NCBI RefSeq assembly: GCF_040939455.1
Contig: NC_134111.1
Coordinates: 54,020,501-54,084,500 of the forward strand
Length of the DNA stretch: 64,000 nt
Source: Microcebus murinus
Lineage: Eukaryota; Chordata; Mammalia; Primates; Cheirogaleidae
Direction: 5' to 3'
In this document: positions 1 to 12,190 of the stretch, one piece after another
How positions within the stretch are numbered: position 1 is the first letter of the stretch
Layout of the letters: each line of letters starts with the position of its first letter
Made by a program: the position numbers and the translations under genes
The notes under the pieces: model-generated
What the model saw: the letters and a program-made list of their open reading frames with translations, nothing else
The model's database searches: none
What the model was told of the DNA's origin: nothing

Positions 1-704
1 TTTTACTATAAATTAATTTCTTAATTTAAATAGCTGTTTAAGCAGAGATGTTCTGTGCCCTTTACAGATAACTATTTATCAAAAGGTATATACATATTCT
101 ATTTTACCCCAAAATAGTTATAATTTTATTTTTTTATTGCTGTCTTTAAAAAATAATTTGTTCCAATCCGTGCAATATTAAGTGCCTTTCTCAAATTTAC
201 CCTATGGTAAGGGGTAAAACCCTCAAACACATATTTAAACAGACTCACCAACCCCCAAACTCCACACAATGAATAAACCCACTTAAGATTGCCCGTCTCT
301 AAGCATAAGGACTTCATTGACATCTCTTCTTTCCCTGTGTGAAATATACCTGAGGTATATACTTAGCCTCTTGTCACCATAGTCTTATTGGAAAACGCAT
401 ATAAACTCTCATAGAGGTGACTTTCTTCCTGTTTCACACAGGCTATCTCAAAATGTGAAGTATTATGGTTTTGCATTTTATTACTCAAGGGAATTTAACA
501 AAAATAAAAGCACAGCACAACACGCAATGTTCTACTTTAGGCAGGAACAAGATTCCACTGCACCAGATCTGCTCTCTGTCTAAGCACTCATGGTCTTCAG
601 GTGACATCAAACATCATCAGGTGACATCAGACAGTTAGTTTAAATTTAGTTTCTTAACTGTAGATTCAAGTGTGGTAGTGTGGTCTCTGTTTGTGGTGGT
701 GAGC
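1..704. other. Unique A/T-rich sequence, nothing recognised
   Basis: No repeat family, exon or RNA gene was recognised. The one open frame (126-323, minus) is 65 codons with no recognisable domain. Confidence 0.5.
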
Positions 705-705
705 T

Positions 706-1217
706 GGTATAGTTACCAGATAAAATATAAGATGCCCAGTTAAATTTGAATTTCAGATAAAGAACAAATATATTTTTAGTGTAAATATGTTCTAAGTATT
801 ACATGAGACATACTTGTACTACAAAATAATTTATCATTTATCTTAAATTCAAACTTGGCTGATGTTCTGTATTTTTTATTATAATATTTTTCTCTGTAAA
901 ATTTTATCATAAATTGAGAATTACAATTGTATATATTTATGGAGTAAAAATAATGTTATGATATATGTCTGCAAAGTGGAATGATCAAATCAAACTAATT
1001 AACATATTCATCACCTTAAATACTTTGAACATGCTTCTACTAAAAATATATTTTTTTTGTGATGAAAACATTTGAAATCTACTTTCTTAGCAATTTTGAA
1101 ATATACAATACATTATTATTAAGTATAGTCACCATGCTGTTCAATAGATCTCAAAAAACTTACTCTTGCTAACAGAAGATGTTCTATATTTTTATTTGCT
1201 AAATCTGGTAACCCTAG
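706..1217. mobile_element. Palindromic DNA-transposon-like repeat, split by an L1
   Basis: The piece at 706-880 is an imperfect long palindrome: the left arm (gcccagttaaatttgaattt) is mirrored by the right arm (taaattcaaacttggc), around a central region containing 'agtgtaaatatgttctaa' and 'gagacatacttgtact'. The missing right terminus (ttgctaaatctggtaaccct) lies at 1194-1215, after an L1 fragment. The two parts together match my memory of a common palindromic mammalian repeat that starts and ends with a 'gttgccaga' type sequence. The family name is not certain. Confidence 0.6.
881..1177 (-). mobile_element. L1 3'-end fragment inserted into the palindromic repeat
   Basis: Antisense L1 3' UTR-type sequence (L1MA-like), recognised from 'tggaatgatcaaatcaaact', 'attaacatattcatcacc' and 'agtatagtcaccatgctgtt'. 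It is flanked by a near-identical direct repeat of about 19 bp: gatgttctgtattttttatt at 861-880 and gatgttctatatttttatt at 1178-1196. This is the expected target-site duplication and shows that the L1 landed in the older palindromic element. Confidence 0.65.
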
Positions 1218-3689
1218 TTGTTGGGCCTCTTGGAAATAGAACATTCTTACAATATTTGCATTTATAATGCCTGTAAAGCTTAACACAAAAGTGTGCCTAA
1301 AGTAAGCCTAAACCTGTGTGTTTATTTTATTTTAGCAGAGGTTGGTCTATAAACCCTATTCAGAGGCTTTTGTACATCTTTCCTGTTTAGTATTAGAATC
1401 TTTAGAATAATTAAATAAGATAAAATATTCTGGGAATGAAAACACGCCCCCAATCCACAGGCAGTTAGTCTCTCCGAGCTGGATTACACAGCTACCTTCC
1501 ATCGTCTGAATCAGTATGAGACTGGGTGTTTCAGATTCGCCTCCAACAGGTCACAAGAGGAACAAAGCTCCAAGTCCAAGTTCAATATTTGGCTTTTGTT
1601 AAATCTTTTACAACTACTGATTTTTCAGGCCCAGAAGTTCCTTTTATTGAATTTTGATGTCTGATTCTGTCTCCTTCGTAGCAGCTGAATCCACTCACAC
1701 GAAGATTCAATTTGAAACTTGTTAGGAGGAATTCTCCCCCTTGAGACTGGTATCTAGGGCCACCAGCAATGGTATTGTTCTTCTGTGTTGCTCCCATTGT
1801 GAGGACCTCACAATCCAAATCCTTAGATCTACTGCAAGTTTAATTGAAAGAAGCATTTCAGCACTCAGATCTATTATCCAGTGAATTGAAGGGGAAGTAA
1901 GAAACTAAAATTCATGTGGGTCTGAGGGTCCACAAACATGCCAGATGAAAAAATATGTTGGCTCATAATTTATTTTGAAAAGGGTCTTGTAATACAAAAT
2001 GTTGGATAATGAAAACAGGTTATCTACAAATAAAGCTGACATGGTCTCTAGAGCACAATCCCTTTTTCTAAATAAGGGTCCACATCTACAAGTGGCCAGT
2101 TCTTAATTACACCAGGAAACAGAAGTGATAATAACCATATCCCAATCCTGGCAAGCATCTGAATAGGAGAATTGCCATTATCAAAGGCCTACACACTCAT
2201 CACATGAGGGCAATGGGTGTTCTGAAAACGTTAGGTGGTATACAGAGTGCTTCTGTTTAGTGATGGCTTCTTATTCCTACCTAAAATTCACGCAATTCTT
2301 CTAAGAGGTCACTTGGCCATAGTAGGTTGATTTTGGTCTTGACCAAATTGATGGTAATCTTTAAGTTGTAAACATAATTTCTACAACTGTACTTGTTTAG
2401 CATCTGAAAAATTTTTGCTGGGAAGAAACTTCTCTTGGTCTTCTATCTCATCCAGAAAAGAGTCCTTCCATTTCCAGACACTTCAGACAGTGGATGTCAC
2501 TATATAGAGAATCAACATCTGTCTTAGGTTGATTTGTATTCTTTCCTCTACTTTTTGTTGCAAGTTTTAGTAAGCAGTGAAATGACCAAAAAGCAAGGGA
2601 TCAAATTTGACTCAGACTAATACAAATCTTACCCTCACTCTAAACCTTTGGAATTTGAATTGGAGTTGTGAGACAGTCGTGCGTAGGATTCTAGAATGAG
2701 CTCTTACTTACTCTTACTTAGAATGCATTCACTTATTACAAAATATTGAAAGCCAAGTGCATTTTAGAAGCATCTATGTACCATATTCATTAAGTTGCAT
2801 GTGTCGTCCACATGCCTGTGACTTATGCAAATCCCAGGAAAGGCGTTCTCCTTCCCAGAACTTGTAGTGGTTCCTAGGATGCTGAAGTTCCGTAATTTTA
2901 TTGATTCTGACTTTAAGTATTGCAAATGCCATCAAGCTGAAATTTGGCAAAACAATTTGTACTCTTGATATGTTTTTAAAAATCCTCTCTTTGATGTGCT
3001 TAATGCTATCTGAAATGAGAATCCTGAATGTGAAAGTCCATCGCTTGCCAAGCGGGTAAAAACCATGCCTTTTAGGGGTGGGGGGAGTGATTGCCTTGTA
3101 TCAGCAAAGTGCTGGATAAGTTAGACAGGAATGAGGACGCAGTATAAGTCCCAATCCCTTCCTCCAGTTATTTATGGTCGTCAGGGCTGAAGGAAGGAAG
3201 AGGGTTTAGAGCAGAGCACTTGGAGGGAGAAAGGATGAGGACACTGCCAGGCAGCAGGGGCTGCAGCCATCATGCAGTGACTCTCTTGAAAATCCGTGGT
3301 TTGACAGCTTCCATAATGATTCTCGAAAGACCTTGAACGAACTTGTTCCTGGGGGCAGACATTGAGAAAAAAACCGGGATGATTTTGAAGGAGGCTGAAG
3401 TTTTGTGTAGACCCTTGGAATACTGAGCTGGCCACAATCAAATATTAATGTTACTTGACCCTTTCTTGTCTCTGGTGAGGCTGGTGAAGTCTGGAATGAG
3501 TGACGTTATCTGCAGATAGCGCCAGCCACCGTGGGATATTCCATTTCATTGAACACCTTCTGTACTCTTCATCAGTACCACCCTTCAGGGGGATCCACAC
3601 TATCTGGGGTACGTGCAAGACACACTGTTGGGTGGGTGAGAGCCTTTTTGTAAGAATACTACTGACCTGAGGAGTTCCAGCCTCTGCTT
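1218..3689. other. Unique sequence, nothing recognised
   Basis: About 2.5 kb of ordinary A/T-rich mammalian sequence. The only local structure noted is a 10-bp tandem doublet (ctcttactta) at about 2700-2720 and a short G-rich run near 3076-3087. Open frames here are at most 92 codons, with no recognisable domain. Confidence 0.45.
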
Positions 3690-3885
3690 TTAGAATAGTG
3701 TTCCCCAGATTTAGAACCAGCTGAAACATTTGTCAACATACAAATCCTCAGGCCCATCTCTTGGAGATTCAGGTCTCCAAGGTCAGTAGAGGTCGAGGTG
3801 GGTGGCAATTGATGGGATGAGGTCTGGGGACCTGTATTTTTAATAAGCACCCCAGGCTCGTTATGATCAGCAAGTTTAGGGACGT
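3690..3885 (+). mobile_element. MER5-like hAT MITE remnant
   Basis: The layout fits MER5A-type elements: 'gtgttccccagatttagaac' near the start, a central 'cctcaggcccatctcttgga', then 'acctgtatttttaataagca' and 'ccccaggct' toward the end. The ends are decayed and no 8-bp duplication is visible. The assignment rests on remembered consensus. Confidence 0.5.
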
Positions 3886-4455
3886 TTACTTTAGATGGCG
3901 TTAATGTATAAAGTGCCCCAGTTGGCCAGATTTCGCCTAGAATTCGATCTCTGGGATTTGATAAACAAGTATATCATGTTATCCTATTCATTACTTAACT
4001 TCATAGACTTTGGTACATTTTAGCTTTTTGCCTTTATAGGGTAGGGAGTTTAAATCTTTTTTTAGTCTTTCTTCCTGTGAAAACTGCTTCACACACGTGT
4101 GTTTGCGGCCATGTGTGGCTGTTGAGTGTGAGGACCAGAGCTGCATGCCGTTTTCCACATATTGATGGGTATTTCCAGATATTGTGCCCAAGAGGGCAGG
4201 AACAAGTCTTTCCCTGTCTCCCCTCGTCAATCCCAGACTCTCTCTCTCCACCCCTGCACTCTAACCACACAGAGCAGCCTGTCAGCACCCCACGGCCTCC
4301 CCATGGGCCTTTTCTCTCAGACTTTTTTTCTTTCTGGAACACCATAACCTCTCAACTCATCTACATCCAGCTACCTCCCACCACTTTTAGCTTACTTGAG
4401 CCCTGCCATCTAGGGTACGTGTTCTTTTTCCATATAACATCGTGTGGTTATGTCT
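3886..4455. other. Unique sequence, nothing recognised
   Basis: Open frames occur on both strands over the same bases (103 codons minus, 126 codons plus), which is typical of chance frames. No splice-flanked exon could be argued. Confidence 0.4.
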
Positions 4456-4590
4456 AGGAAAGAATTCATCACATTCCATCAATTTATTTGTCACCCTGTT
4501 AGACTGTAAGCTTTGTATTTTCAACAGCAAACACAGTGCTTGCCACATGGTTTGTGTTCAGTACATATTTATTGAAAGCCGGAATGTTTA
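4456..4590 (+). mobile_element. L2 3'-end fragment
   Basis: Carries the L2 3'-end pattern: 'gactgtaagctttgtatttt', then 'cacagtgcttgccacatgg' and 'cagtacatatttattgaaag'. Ancient and diverged. Confidence 0.55.
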
Positions 4591-5180
4591 TTTGTTATAT
4601 TTTCTGATGTCCTCCAACATTCATGCACTTCTTTGGTTGCAAGAATATGACAGGAGAGGTGTCTACAGAGAAAGCCTAGATACTAGAATTTCACTGGTAC
4701 ATTTTGCATGGCTTCTCCTAAATGCTGACACTCATCTCATAATTTTATATTAAATCGCAGTTGTGAGAGATCCTTCTACTGTTTTGTCCACCATAGGCAT
4801 TTCACATCTTGGATATCTTGGTATTATCTACAGTCTGGGAGCTTTCTCTGTGCTCTCCTGCAGGACACTTACTTATAAAACACCAGACAGCCCCAATTCT
4901 GATCTCCATGGAAATACATTTTTGTACCCAGAAAAATGTTTATTTCTATTTGCTTTTTGGTTTTAGCCTCCTCGTTGAAACATCAGGCTTTTAAGAACAG
5001 AGCTCTTAAACCCATTAACAGCCATTTGGCTACAAATGATTGCAATAGGACATATTTTGTTGGATTGGAACGAGAGAAAAGTCTATAAAAATATATGGAC
5101 TGGGACTCATACCAAATAATGTTATTTTGGGAACCATATCTTAAAAAGAAAGGGATACTGTCACAACATGCATGAAAACA

Positions 5181-5690
5181 TGTGTTAAGAACACATGTCC
5201 AACTCAACTCAAAGTCCTTACAAAGGCCTGTTAGGCCATACAGTGGTCTGAACTCTGCTACTTCTCTAAACACATCCCTCACCATATTGCTCCCACCCAC
5301 TTGGCTCCAGCCAAATCGACCTCCGTGCTTTCCTGTTCACTCAGCCTGGGCCATTTTCCCATCTCTTTTCCTTCAGTCTCTGCTCAAATATCACCTTCTC
5401 AGTGAATTGTTCTTTGGCTACCCTATTTAAAGAGAACAAAAGAGCCTGCATTCCCCATCCTGTCTGGCACTATTTGGCTCCCGCTCAGGCTTTATATTTC
5501 ACTAAAGCACTCCTCACCTCCTGATGTACTTTACGTTTAGTGTGCATTTGTTTTGTCTCTCTCCTGCCAGGTCAACTCCATGAAGGCTGAGGCTTGTCTG
5601 TCTTGTTCACTGCTGGATCCTCAGCACTTAGCCCAGCGTCTGGCAGTAGACTAGGAAGTCCATCAATATTCACCATTCAGTATTGAATTT
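5181..5690 (+). mobile_element. L2 3'-region fragment
   Basis: The succession is diagnostic of the L2 3' region: 'tctctgctcaaatatcacct', 'tctcagtgaattgttctttg', 'ccatgaaggctgaggcttgt', 'ctgtcttgttcactgctgga' and 'ctcagcacttagcccagc'. It covers about 500 bp with high divergence and ends in a decayed tail. Confidence 0.7.
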
Positions 5691-5810
5691 AATTTCTATC
5701 ATATAGTATTTGTTAACCTGCATTATTAGAAAAAATGGAATAGTACCTAACCATGGAAGAATAATAAGTTAAAGAATAATTACTCCCTTAACTATTGAGC
5801 TTTAGATAAT

Positions 5811-6144
<334 letters not shown>

Positions 6145-6169
6145 TAGATAATTTTTTAATTGAAATTTA

Positions 6170-6385
6170 AAAATCCTTCATGGAATATTTCAATCCAATG
6201 CTATTAAGATCTTTTAGAAGATAAGGAAAATATTCATCATGATTTATTACAATGAAAAGTGGAAACAGCATAGGTGTTCAACAATCAGGAGTTGCTTAAT
6301 AAGTTAATGTATATCCATACTCTGTATTCTTATACCGTCATGAAAAATAATATTATTATGGGAAAATACTTCTGATGTACTTTTT
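6170..6385 (+). mobile_element. Old L1M 3'-end fragment
   Basis: Resembles the end of old L1 ORF2/3' UTR: 'attacaatgaaaagtggaaa' followed by 'cataggtgttcaacaatcag' and 'gttaatgtatatccatac'. These correspond to the common L1M block around 'ggaaacaacctaaatgtcca'. Confidence 0.5.
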
Positions 6386-6554
6386 TATTTTTATTTTTCT
6401 AGTTGATTTGGCAGGTGAGTTGTTACATGTTATACACTGCTTAGGGGATTCTGACTTCTATGGCCACTGTCCTGCTCTGATGTGTGTAAAATAAGATATA
6501 TACAAATATATCTGCAAAAGCTATGATTTCAACTTTGTTGCGGAGGAGTGGAAA

Positions 6555-6680
6555 GAATTGGAAAGAATTACATTGAAATAGTAATGAAACCAAGATACAG
6601 ATGGTTTAAGTAAACTGCCCAAGGTCACCCCACTACCGAGTGGAGGATCTAAGAGTCAAATCCCGGCGGCCTGGCTCCCA
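6555..6680 (+). mobile_element. MIR fragment
   Basis: The order 'accaagatacagatggttta', 'agtaaactgcccaaggtcac' and 'gatctaagagtcaaatcccg' matches the MIR core region. Confidence 0.55.
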
Positions 6681-8038
6681 CCCGAGCATCTCTGCACTGC
6701 GCACTGCCGCTCGCCTGGCCCCTGCTGTGTTCATCGTCCCACCCGGCCACTCCCTCTAACCAGAGTTTCTCTGGTGTGGGGGCTGGGTGTCTGTAACCCC
6801 GGCACCTAGCACACGCGCCAGCTCACCACACAGCTGTAGATTTGAATTACAGTCTAACATAACTTTGGGTCTTACACATCTTCTCCACAAGATAATAGAT
6901 TTAGCTCTCAGCAGGCATAAATCAGTCTTTTAGTTTTACCAGAAAAATAATATTGAATAGTAAATACTATGCAGTGCTTTCTGTAATGACAATGAAAGAA
7001 GCTACCAGTATTGTTTTTTTTTTTTTTTTTTTTTCTTTCCAGGGCTGGAACTACTGGTGTGGACCAATGTGGAAAGGATTTAGCTACAATGCACATCTAT
7101 TAAAAAAAAAAATACCACAAAGTTATATTAGTTAATACTTTGGGCAACTCTTAGATTATGGCATTAGTTTGTTTTAGGGCAAGCTCAGATAAAACATCTT
7201 TCAAAGAATCAGAATTGGAAAAATTTATTTGGATATTTAATGTAAATACAGTGTTAATAAAGATAGCCTTAGACTAGAGTTTATAACCTCAGGAAAGTAG
7301 CCTATTAGATGGTCACCATTCATTCTTCTGTTTCCTTAAGCAGCTATCTTGATATCCAAGATGTCCTGTTTATAAACAGTCATCTAAGAGGCCAGTGAGC
7401 AAAGAGAGCCATGTGATGGATTGCCCTCAGCAGGCCGACTCCGCCTGTCGCTCTCACTGGCTCTAATTAAAAGACGACTAAGTCAGGGGTCTGAGGCAGG
7501 GATGACAATAGGACAGCAGTCCCCAAAATAGCAGCAGAGGAAAATGGATGCCTTTGAGTGATTGCATGATGTCTGAATTAATGGCCAGGAAATGAGCGAT
7601 TATTGCCTACTTACAGCTAGGCTGTTTTATAGAGCTTGTGGCGTGCTCAGAGCCATATACTTGAACTTGAAGAAATTTAAGAGAAGAATTTGTTCACTTA
7701 TTACTTGGCTGGATATAATGCATATTCAAGCAGTGCTTAAACTAAGGGGAAATGCACTTTCGGTTACTGCTGTTTTAGTATTGATGTTTCTAAAATAAGC
7801 ATAATCTTATGAAACTCATTTGTAGACACGTGTAGTCTCTAGCCAGTTGTCGACTTACAGAAACAGTTTTATTGCCACTGCCTCTGTTCCTGACTTATAA
7901 TAATTTACTTGTTATTTAAATAGCTGTTTTACTGTGAAAGCAAAGCTTCTAAAATCTCTCTTTTCCTTTTGTTTTAAAACAATATATTCTCACAGCACTT
8001 CTATTTGGCAAGTTGATGACAAGCATCCTTATTTTACT
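6681..8038. other. Unique sequence with a poly(T) tract
   Basis: No family recognised. A pure T run lies at about 7013-7034 and an A run near 7101-7111. They might be relics of retroposed tails, but no flanking duplication was found. A short GC-richer patch lies at 6660-6830, without island-like CpG density. Confidence 0.4.
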
Positions 8039-8112
8039 GTGGCTGCTTAGCTCAGTAGGTTAAAGCATCACACAAAAGAGGCCAAGGGCCAGCACAGATC
8101 CCCTTGTGGGGT
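8039..8112 (+). mobile_element. tRNA-Ile-like SINE head or tRNA pseudogene
   Basis: The string 'ggctgcttagctcagtaggt' followed by 'taaagcatc' closely follows the 5' half of tRNA-Ile (D-arm and A box). It continues to 'gaggccaaggg' and 'cagatccccttgtggggt', which tracks the variable loop, T-arm and acceptor. The B box is damaged (agcacagatcc in place of GGTTCGANNCC) and the anticodon stem cannot pair well, so it is not a working tRNA. A C-rich tract follows directly (8112-8195). tRNA-derived SINEs are known in strepsirrhines; the subfamily is unproven. Confidence 0.5.
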
Positions 8113-9344
8113 GAGTGCCGCTCCCTCCCCTCCTCTTGCTCCTCCGGACCCCTCCCCCATCTCCCCCACGACCCTCCCCACGTCTCCTAACCCCAGTCGC
8201 CATCTTGTAATGGCGTCCATTCATCAAGGGCTGAAGCAGGTGAAAGGGTGAGGGTGGATTAGAGCAAATCCATCACCACTGCTGGAAACCCAACTGATTA
8301 TGCCGGCCTCACAGACAGAGGGGTGGGAGGGGTCAGGGGAGTAATTTTATGCAATCAACAGCATGGCATGCAAATGGAGAAACTGAGGTACAGATACATT
8401 ATATTGCTGGATTCTAAAAAATTGATCCTTTTAATAAACTTCAAATCTACATGATTTTTTTCCCTACTTTTCAGTCAGTTTGAATTTTTTAGACATAATC
8501 GTAAAAACCTTGGCCACCATCTAGATCGCACCACAGATGGGCACTTAATTATTTCTTAAACTATCTTTTGTTCTAAAAATAACCATCTCAAATGTAATAG
8601 TTCCAAAACAGATGTCACATGAAACCTTGCTCACATCTATCTTCTCGCAGAGGATGGCCTACCTTGGAGGAACCTATAGGGAATAAAGAAGAAAAAAATA
8701 CCAGAACATCACACTGACTTGCAAAGGCGGATGATTTTGGCTGAGGCAGGAGACGTTCTATTTGGCCTGGTTTTGTTTTGCAGGACAGTTATTCTTAGAG
8801 TGGCTGACCTTCCTATTGTGGATTTCTCTCTATCTTGGCTAACATTGGCTCCTCTGTTTTCTTTCTCATTTATTTATTTATTTTTGCTCCAATTCGTGGT
8901 GCTTCTGGGAAGCGCTGCTGCTCCCAGTCTCGCAGACTGTGCCTTCAGGCACTCTCAGGGCCCTTGGTGGCTGAGGTCCCCATCAAACATCTCATGTGTA
9001 CCTAGCCCACAAGTAAGGCAGAGGGAAGGACCAGCACGGCCAGCTTCTGTAGGGCTCAGAAGTGTCCCCGTGTCCCCTTCAGAGTCTGCTCAGACCTTCT
9101 TGGAACTCTCCATGTTCCTAATTAAATCTGCTTTTTTACAAGTGCCAATAATTGAGATAAAAGAAATATTCTTTTCCTAATTCATTTTACTGTCATCTTT
9201 CACTTTTGCTTAGTGACTGCCTATGGGATGCATAAGGAAACTACGTTTGTTTTTAAAACATTTTGAAATTGGTCCATATACTTAAATATAATTTCTGAAT
9301 TCTGAAAGATCAAGATGATTCTCCAATATCCACAGGGCTTGGAC
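8113..9344. other. C-rich tract followed by unique sequence
   Basis: 8113-8190 is pyrimidine-rich (runs of CTCCC and CCCTCC). The rest is unremarkable. An open frame of 153 codons at 8719-9180 (plus) has a hydrophobic first half but no recognised domain, and was not accepted as a gene. Confidence 0.4.
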
Positions 9345-9445
9345 CTTGTTTCTCTCGCTTATCGTTAGCTATAGGACCTCCTCAATACCTCACCCCTAGG
9401 AGTTGCTTAATAAACATTTATTGCATGCAATCACTGAATGTATGG
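9345..9445 (+). mobile_element. L2 tail fragment
   Basis: 'ccctaggagttgcttaataa' followed by 'acatttattgcatgcaatca' matches the extreme 3' end of L2 ('gcttaataaatgtttgttga...'). Confidence 0.45.
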
Positions 9446-10600
9446 GCAATTGTACTGTCTGTTTCATTATTAGATAATAGGATTATGGGCTCATATTTTT
9501 TCTCCATTGGGCTTCAAATTACATGGAAATGGGTTGACGATAATTTTTGCTTTATGACACACTCTCATAATCAGTGTATTTGTCTATTAATATGATTTTA
9601 TAAAATAGTAGGCAATGATGAACCCGACATTTAGCACAAACGTTCAAATCTTAAAGATAACCTACGTCTAATTTATGGTTCTTCCCACCCTGTCTCTCTG
9701 GCTCCACCACCTGAGGATGCTATCCTCCAGAGTCCTGTGATGAGTGACCATCTAAAACATGTCTTCTGGGATTGGAGTGGAGAAGAAAAAAACACCCCCA
9801 TGTTCCAAACAACTTGCCCAGGAATTTCTGGAACAAATCCCTTTGCAAATTGGAGACAGTCTGTGTTTGGTTCGGGCCAGTGGAGTGTCTAGTCGGAGCC
9901 AATTCATCTTGGCGTGGAGAATTTCGCAGGCCTGTGGGGAAGGGACTGGAGTGGGAGCAATTTCTTTGCCTTTTGATATTAAATGTTTAACAAAGATCTG
10001 ATAATCTACTCTTTAAAGTATCAAATTAAGGCACTTTGTAGTAGATTATCAGAACCAATGTTCCTCTTTAGGCAAAAGCTATAAAAGTCTTCCATGAAAA
10101 GGAATTCTCTCATTCACAATGTAATAAAGCTCTGTCTCATATCATCTTCGACTACTTTTAGCTCCTTTGGTTGTTTCTGCTAGTATCGCTTCCATTTTTC
10201 TAGATAAATGTATGCTGCTCTTTCTTGAGTCATCAGTTTTGCTCGCCAACTATTGAATATCCACTGTGACTGAGGGGACATAGCTGTCCTGTGCCACTCT
10301 CTGGACTTCCCCCACTATTCTTTTTTTAAATCAGTATTTCAGCGTTAATAAACTTATGACCATTGATATTGTTGTCTGCACCAGGTAGTGTGTTATGATT
10401 AACTTTCCTCTAATCTGCAACTTTCACTTTCCCTGGATGTCATGGATTTGTTTGCTTTGTTCCTATTAATGTTTCTTTCCATACTCTCTAATGGTCTGTC
10501 AGTACTGTTTCCCTTGTGGTAACCAATCCGATACTCTATCAGGTTCCTTATGCACCTGTCTTCCCCTGGTTTTTTCTCCCTGAAAACATCTCTCTTGGAT
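9446..10600. other. Unique sequence, nothing recognised
   Basis: No repeat family or exon was recognised. Overlapping open frames of 60-80 codons on both strands at 9720-10001 have no recognisable content. Confidence 0.4.
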
Positions 10601-10679
10601 CCTGAGCCTTCTCGCTCCAATCTGACGCTGGCGCTCTGGAGGCCTGTGGTCCTGGGATTTTCTTTTGCCTTTTTCCTAC

Positions 10680-11725
10680 ATTGATCTCCTATCTTCTTGA
10701 AGCACCTATTTTCCTTTCTTGTTTTACTCTCTTGTTTTATAAGGGGGGGAGAAAAAGACTTCCTGAGAAAGAAAGGTCAAGGGAGGTAATTATTTTGAGA
10801 TTCTGCATCTCTTAAAATATCTTTTTTATTCTGCTCTCACTTTGGAATTTTTTTGTTGTTTTGTAGAGACAGGGGTTTCCCTATGCTACCTGAGCTGGGT
10901 CTTGAACCCCTGGCCTTAAGCAATTCTCCCACCTCAGCCACCCAAAATGCTGGGATTACCACAGGTGTGAGCCACCACACCTGGCCTCTGCCCTCACATC
11001 AGAATGATAGTTTGGTTACTGGATTCCAAATTGAAAATAGTCTTCACTGCTTCTTTGTCTTCAAGGTTCCAAGGTAGCTTTTGAGAAGTCCAATGCCATT
11101 CTTATTCCCGATTCTTCATGTGCACGCTGTCTCCCACTTCCATTTCAAAGTTACCGGGATTTTCTCTTTTTCCCTAGTGATCTAAAATTTCCTGATATGG
11201 ACATTTTTTATTAACCAAGGCTTCTCAAGAGGCCTTTCATTCTTCAGAATATACTTCTGTCTGGGACTCTTTCTTATATTATTTATTTGATAATTTTCTC
11301 CCAATCATTTTCTCTTTTCTTTCTTTTTTTCAGTTCTATTTATCAGCTATTCAATATTCTGGATTGATACTCTAATTTTCTTATATTTTTCTTTCATTGT
11401 CTCTTTCCTTAGGAGATTTTCTTAGATCCTTCTATTGTAATTTTTTTTTTTACTATAAAAATTCTCTTTTCTAAAAGCTTTTCCTTATTATTTGCTTGTT
11501 CCCTCTTTGATATCTGTTATTTCATGGATGCAACATTTTCTCTCATCCTCCTGAGGATATTAATTGCAGTTTTGGGATGATTTCTTTTGCCTTCTGCATT
11601 GTTTCTATGACCTTTAAGATCCTGTTTCCCTCCATCAAGCTTATTAATTTAAATTTCTCTTCCTTATTTCCTCAAATGTCTGGTACTTCTGGGCTTTAAT
11701 ATTTTAATTAAGAGCAAGTGTCATA
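10680..11725 (-). mobile_element. HAL1-like (L1 ORF1-type) repeat, copy A
   Basis: The plus strand reads as the antisense of an old L1-ORF1-type repeat. Matching landmarks in order: 'acttcctgagaaagaaaggt', 'atgatagtttggttactgga', 'ttttgagaagtccaatgcca', 'tactctaattttcttatatt', 'tttcatggatgcaacatttt', 'ctgaggatattaattgcagt' and 'cctcaaatgtctggtacttc'. The same landmark series recurs near 19-20 kb and 44-45 kb. An Alu interrupts it at about 10848. The name HAL1 is from memory; an L1M subfamily is the alternative. Confidence 0.6.
10848..10986 (-). mobile_element. Alu monomer inserted in HAL1-like copy A
   Basis: A single minus-strand Alu unit: 'tttgtagagacaggggtttc', 'gggtcttgaacccctggcct' and 'gtgagccaccacacctggcc'. 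It is flanked by tctgctctcac (10830-10840) and tctgccctcac (10987-10997), a one-mismatch duplication of the HAL1-like target sequence. This fixes the insertion order. Confidence 0.75.
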
Positions 11726-11759
11726 TAAATTATCTATAACATATTTTTAAAATAAGAAT

Positions 11760-12190
11760 TATCTTTGGTTTTCTAATATGCTTGATAAAATATTCAAACG
11801 ATACAGAGGAATATAAATTTCCTCCGAATTCGACCTCCTCAAGATAAATACTATTTGAGAAAAATCCATCATTTTATAATACATATATAAATATACATTT
11901 ACATAAAGGGAATCATAACACACAATATTTGAAACCTGCCTTTTTATACTATCATTAGGCCATTGATATCTTTCCATGGCAATACATATACTATAGCTTT
12001 TTTAATGACCATTAAATTTATTTAGCCAATCATCTAGTGCTGGAAACATTTAGGTTTCCAACTTAACTGTTGTTATTACAAGTAATGTTGCACTAGGCAT
12101 AATTGTATGCACATCTTTGTCTACTTGTTTTATTGCTCCCTTAGGAAAAAATTCTTAAAAGGAAAATTGCTGAGAAAAGTAGTGAGGCCC
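11760..12190 (-). mobile_element. Old L1M 3'-end fragment
   Basis: The antisense L1M pattern: 'tatctttccatggcaataca', 'ttaaatttatttagccaatc', 'gttattacaagtaatgttgc' and 'aaaattgctgagaaaagtag'. These parallel the known 'tttccaattttttgctatta' block. Confidence 0.55.

Noticed and set aside
7013..7111. Poly(T) then poly(A) ~90 bp apart, as a possible small retrogene
   Set aside because: No target-site duplication and no recognisable body between the tracts.
8719..9180. 153-codon plus-strand frame with a hydrophobic first half
   Set aside because: No recognised domain, no splice or promoter context; T-rich DNA readily yields hydrophobic frames.
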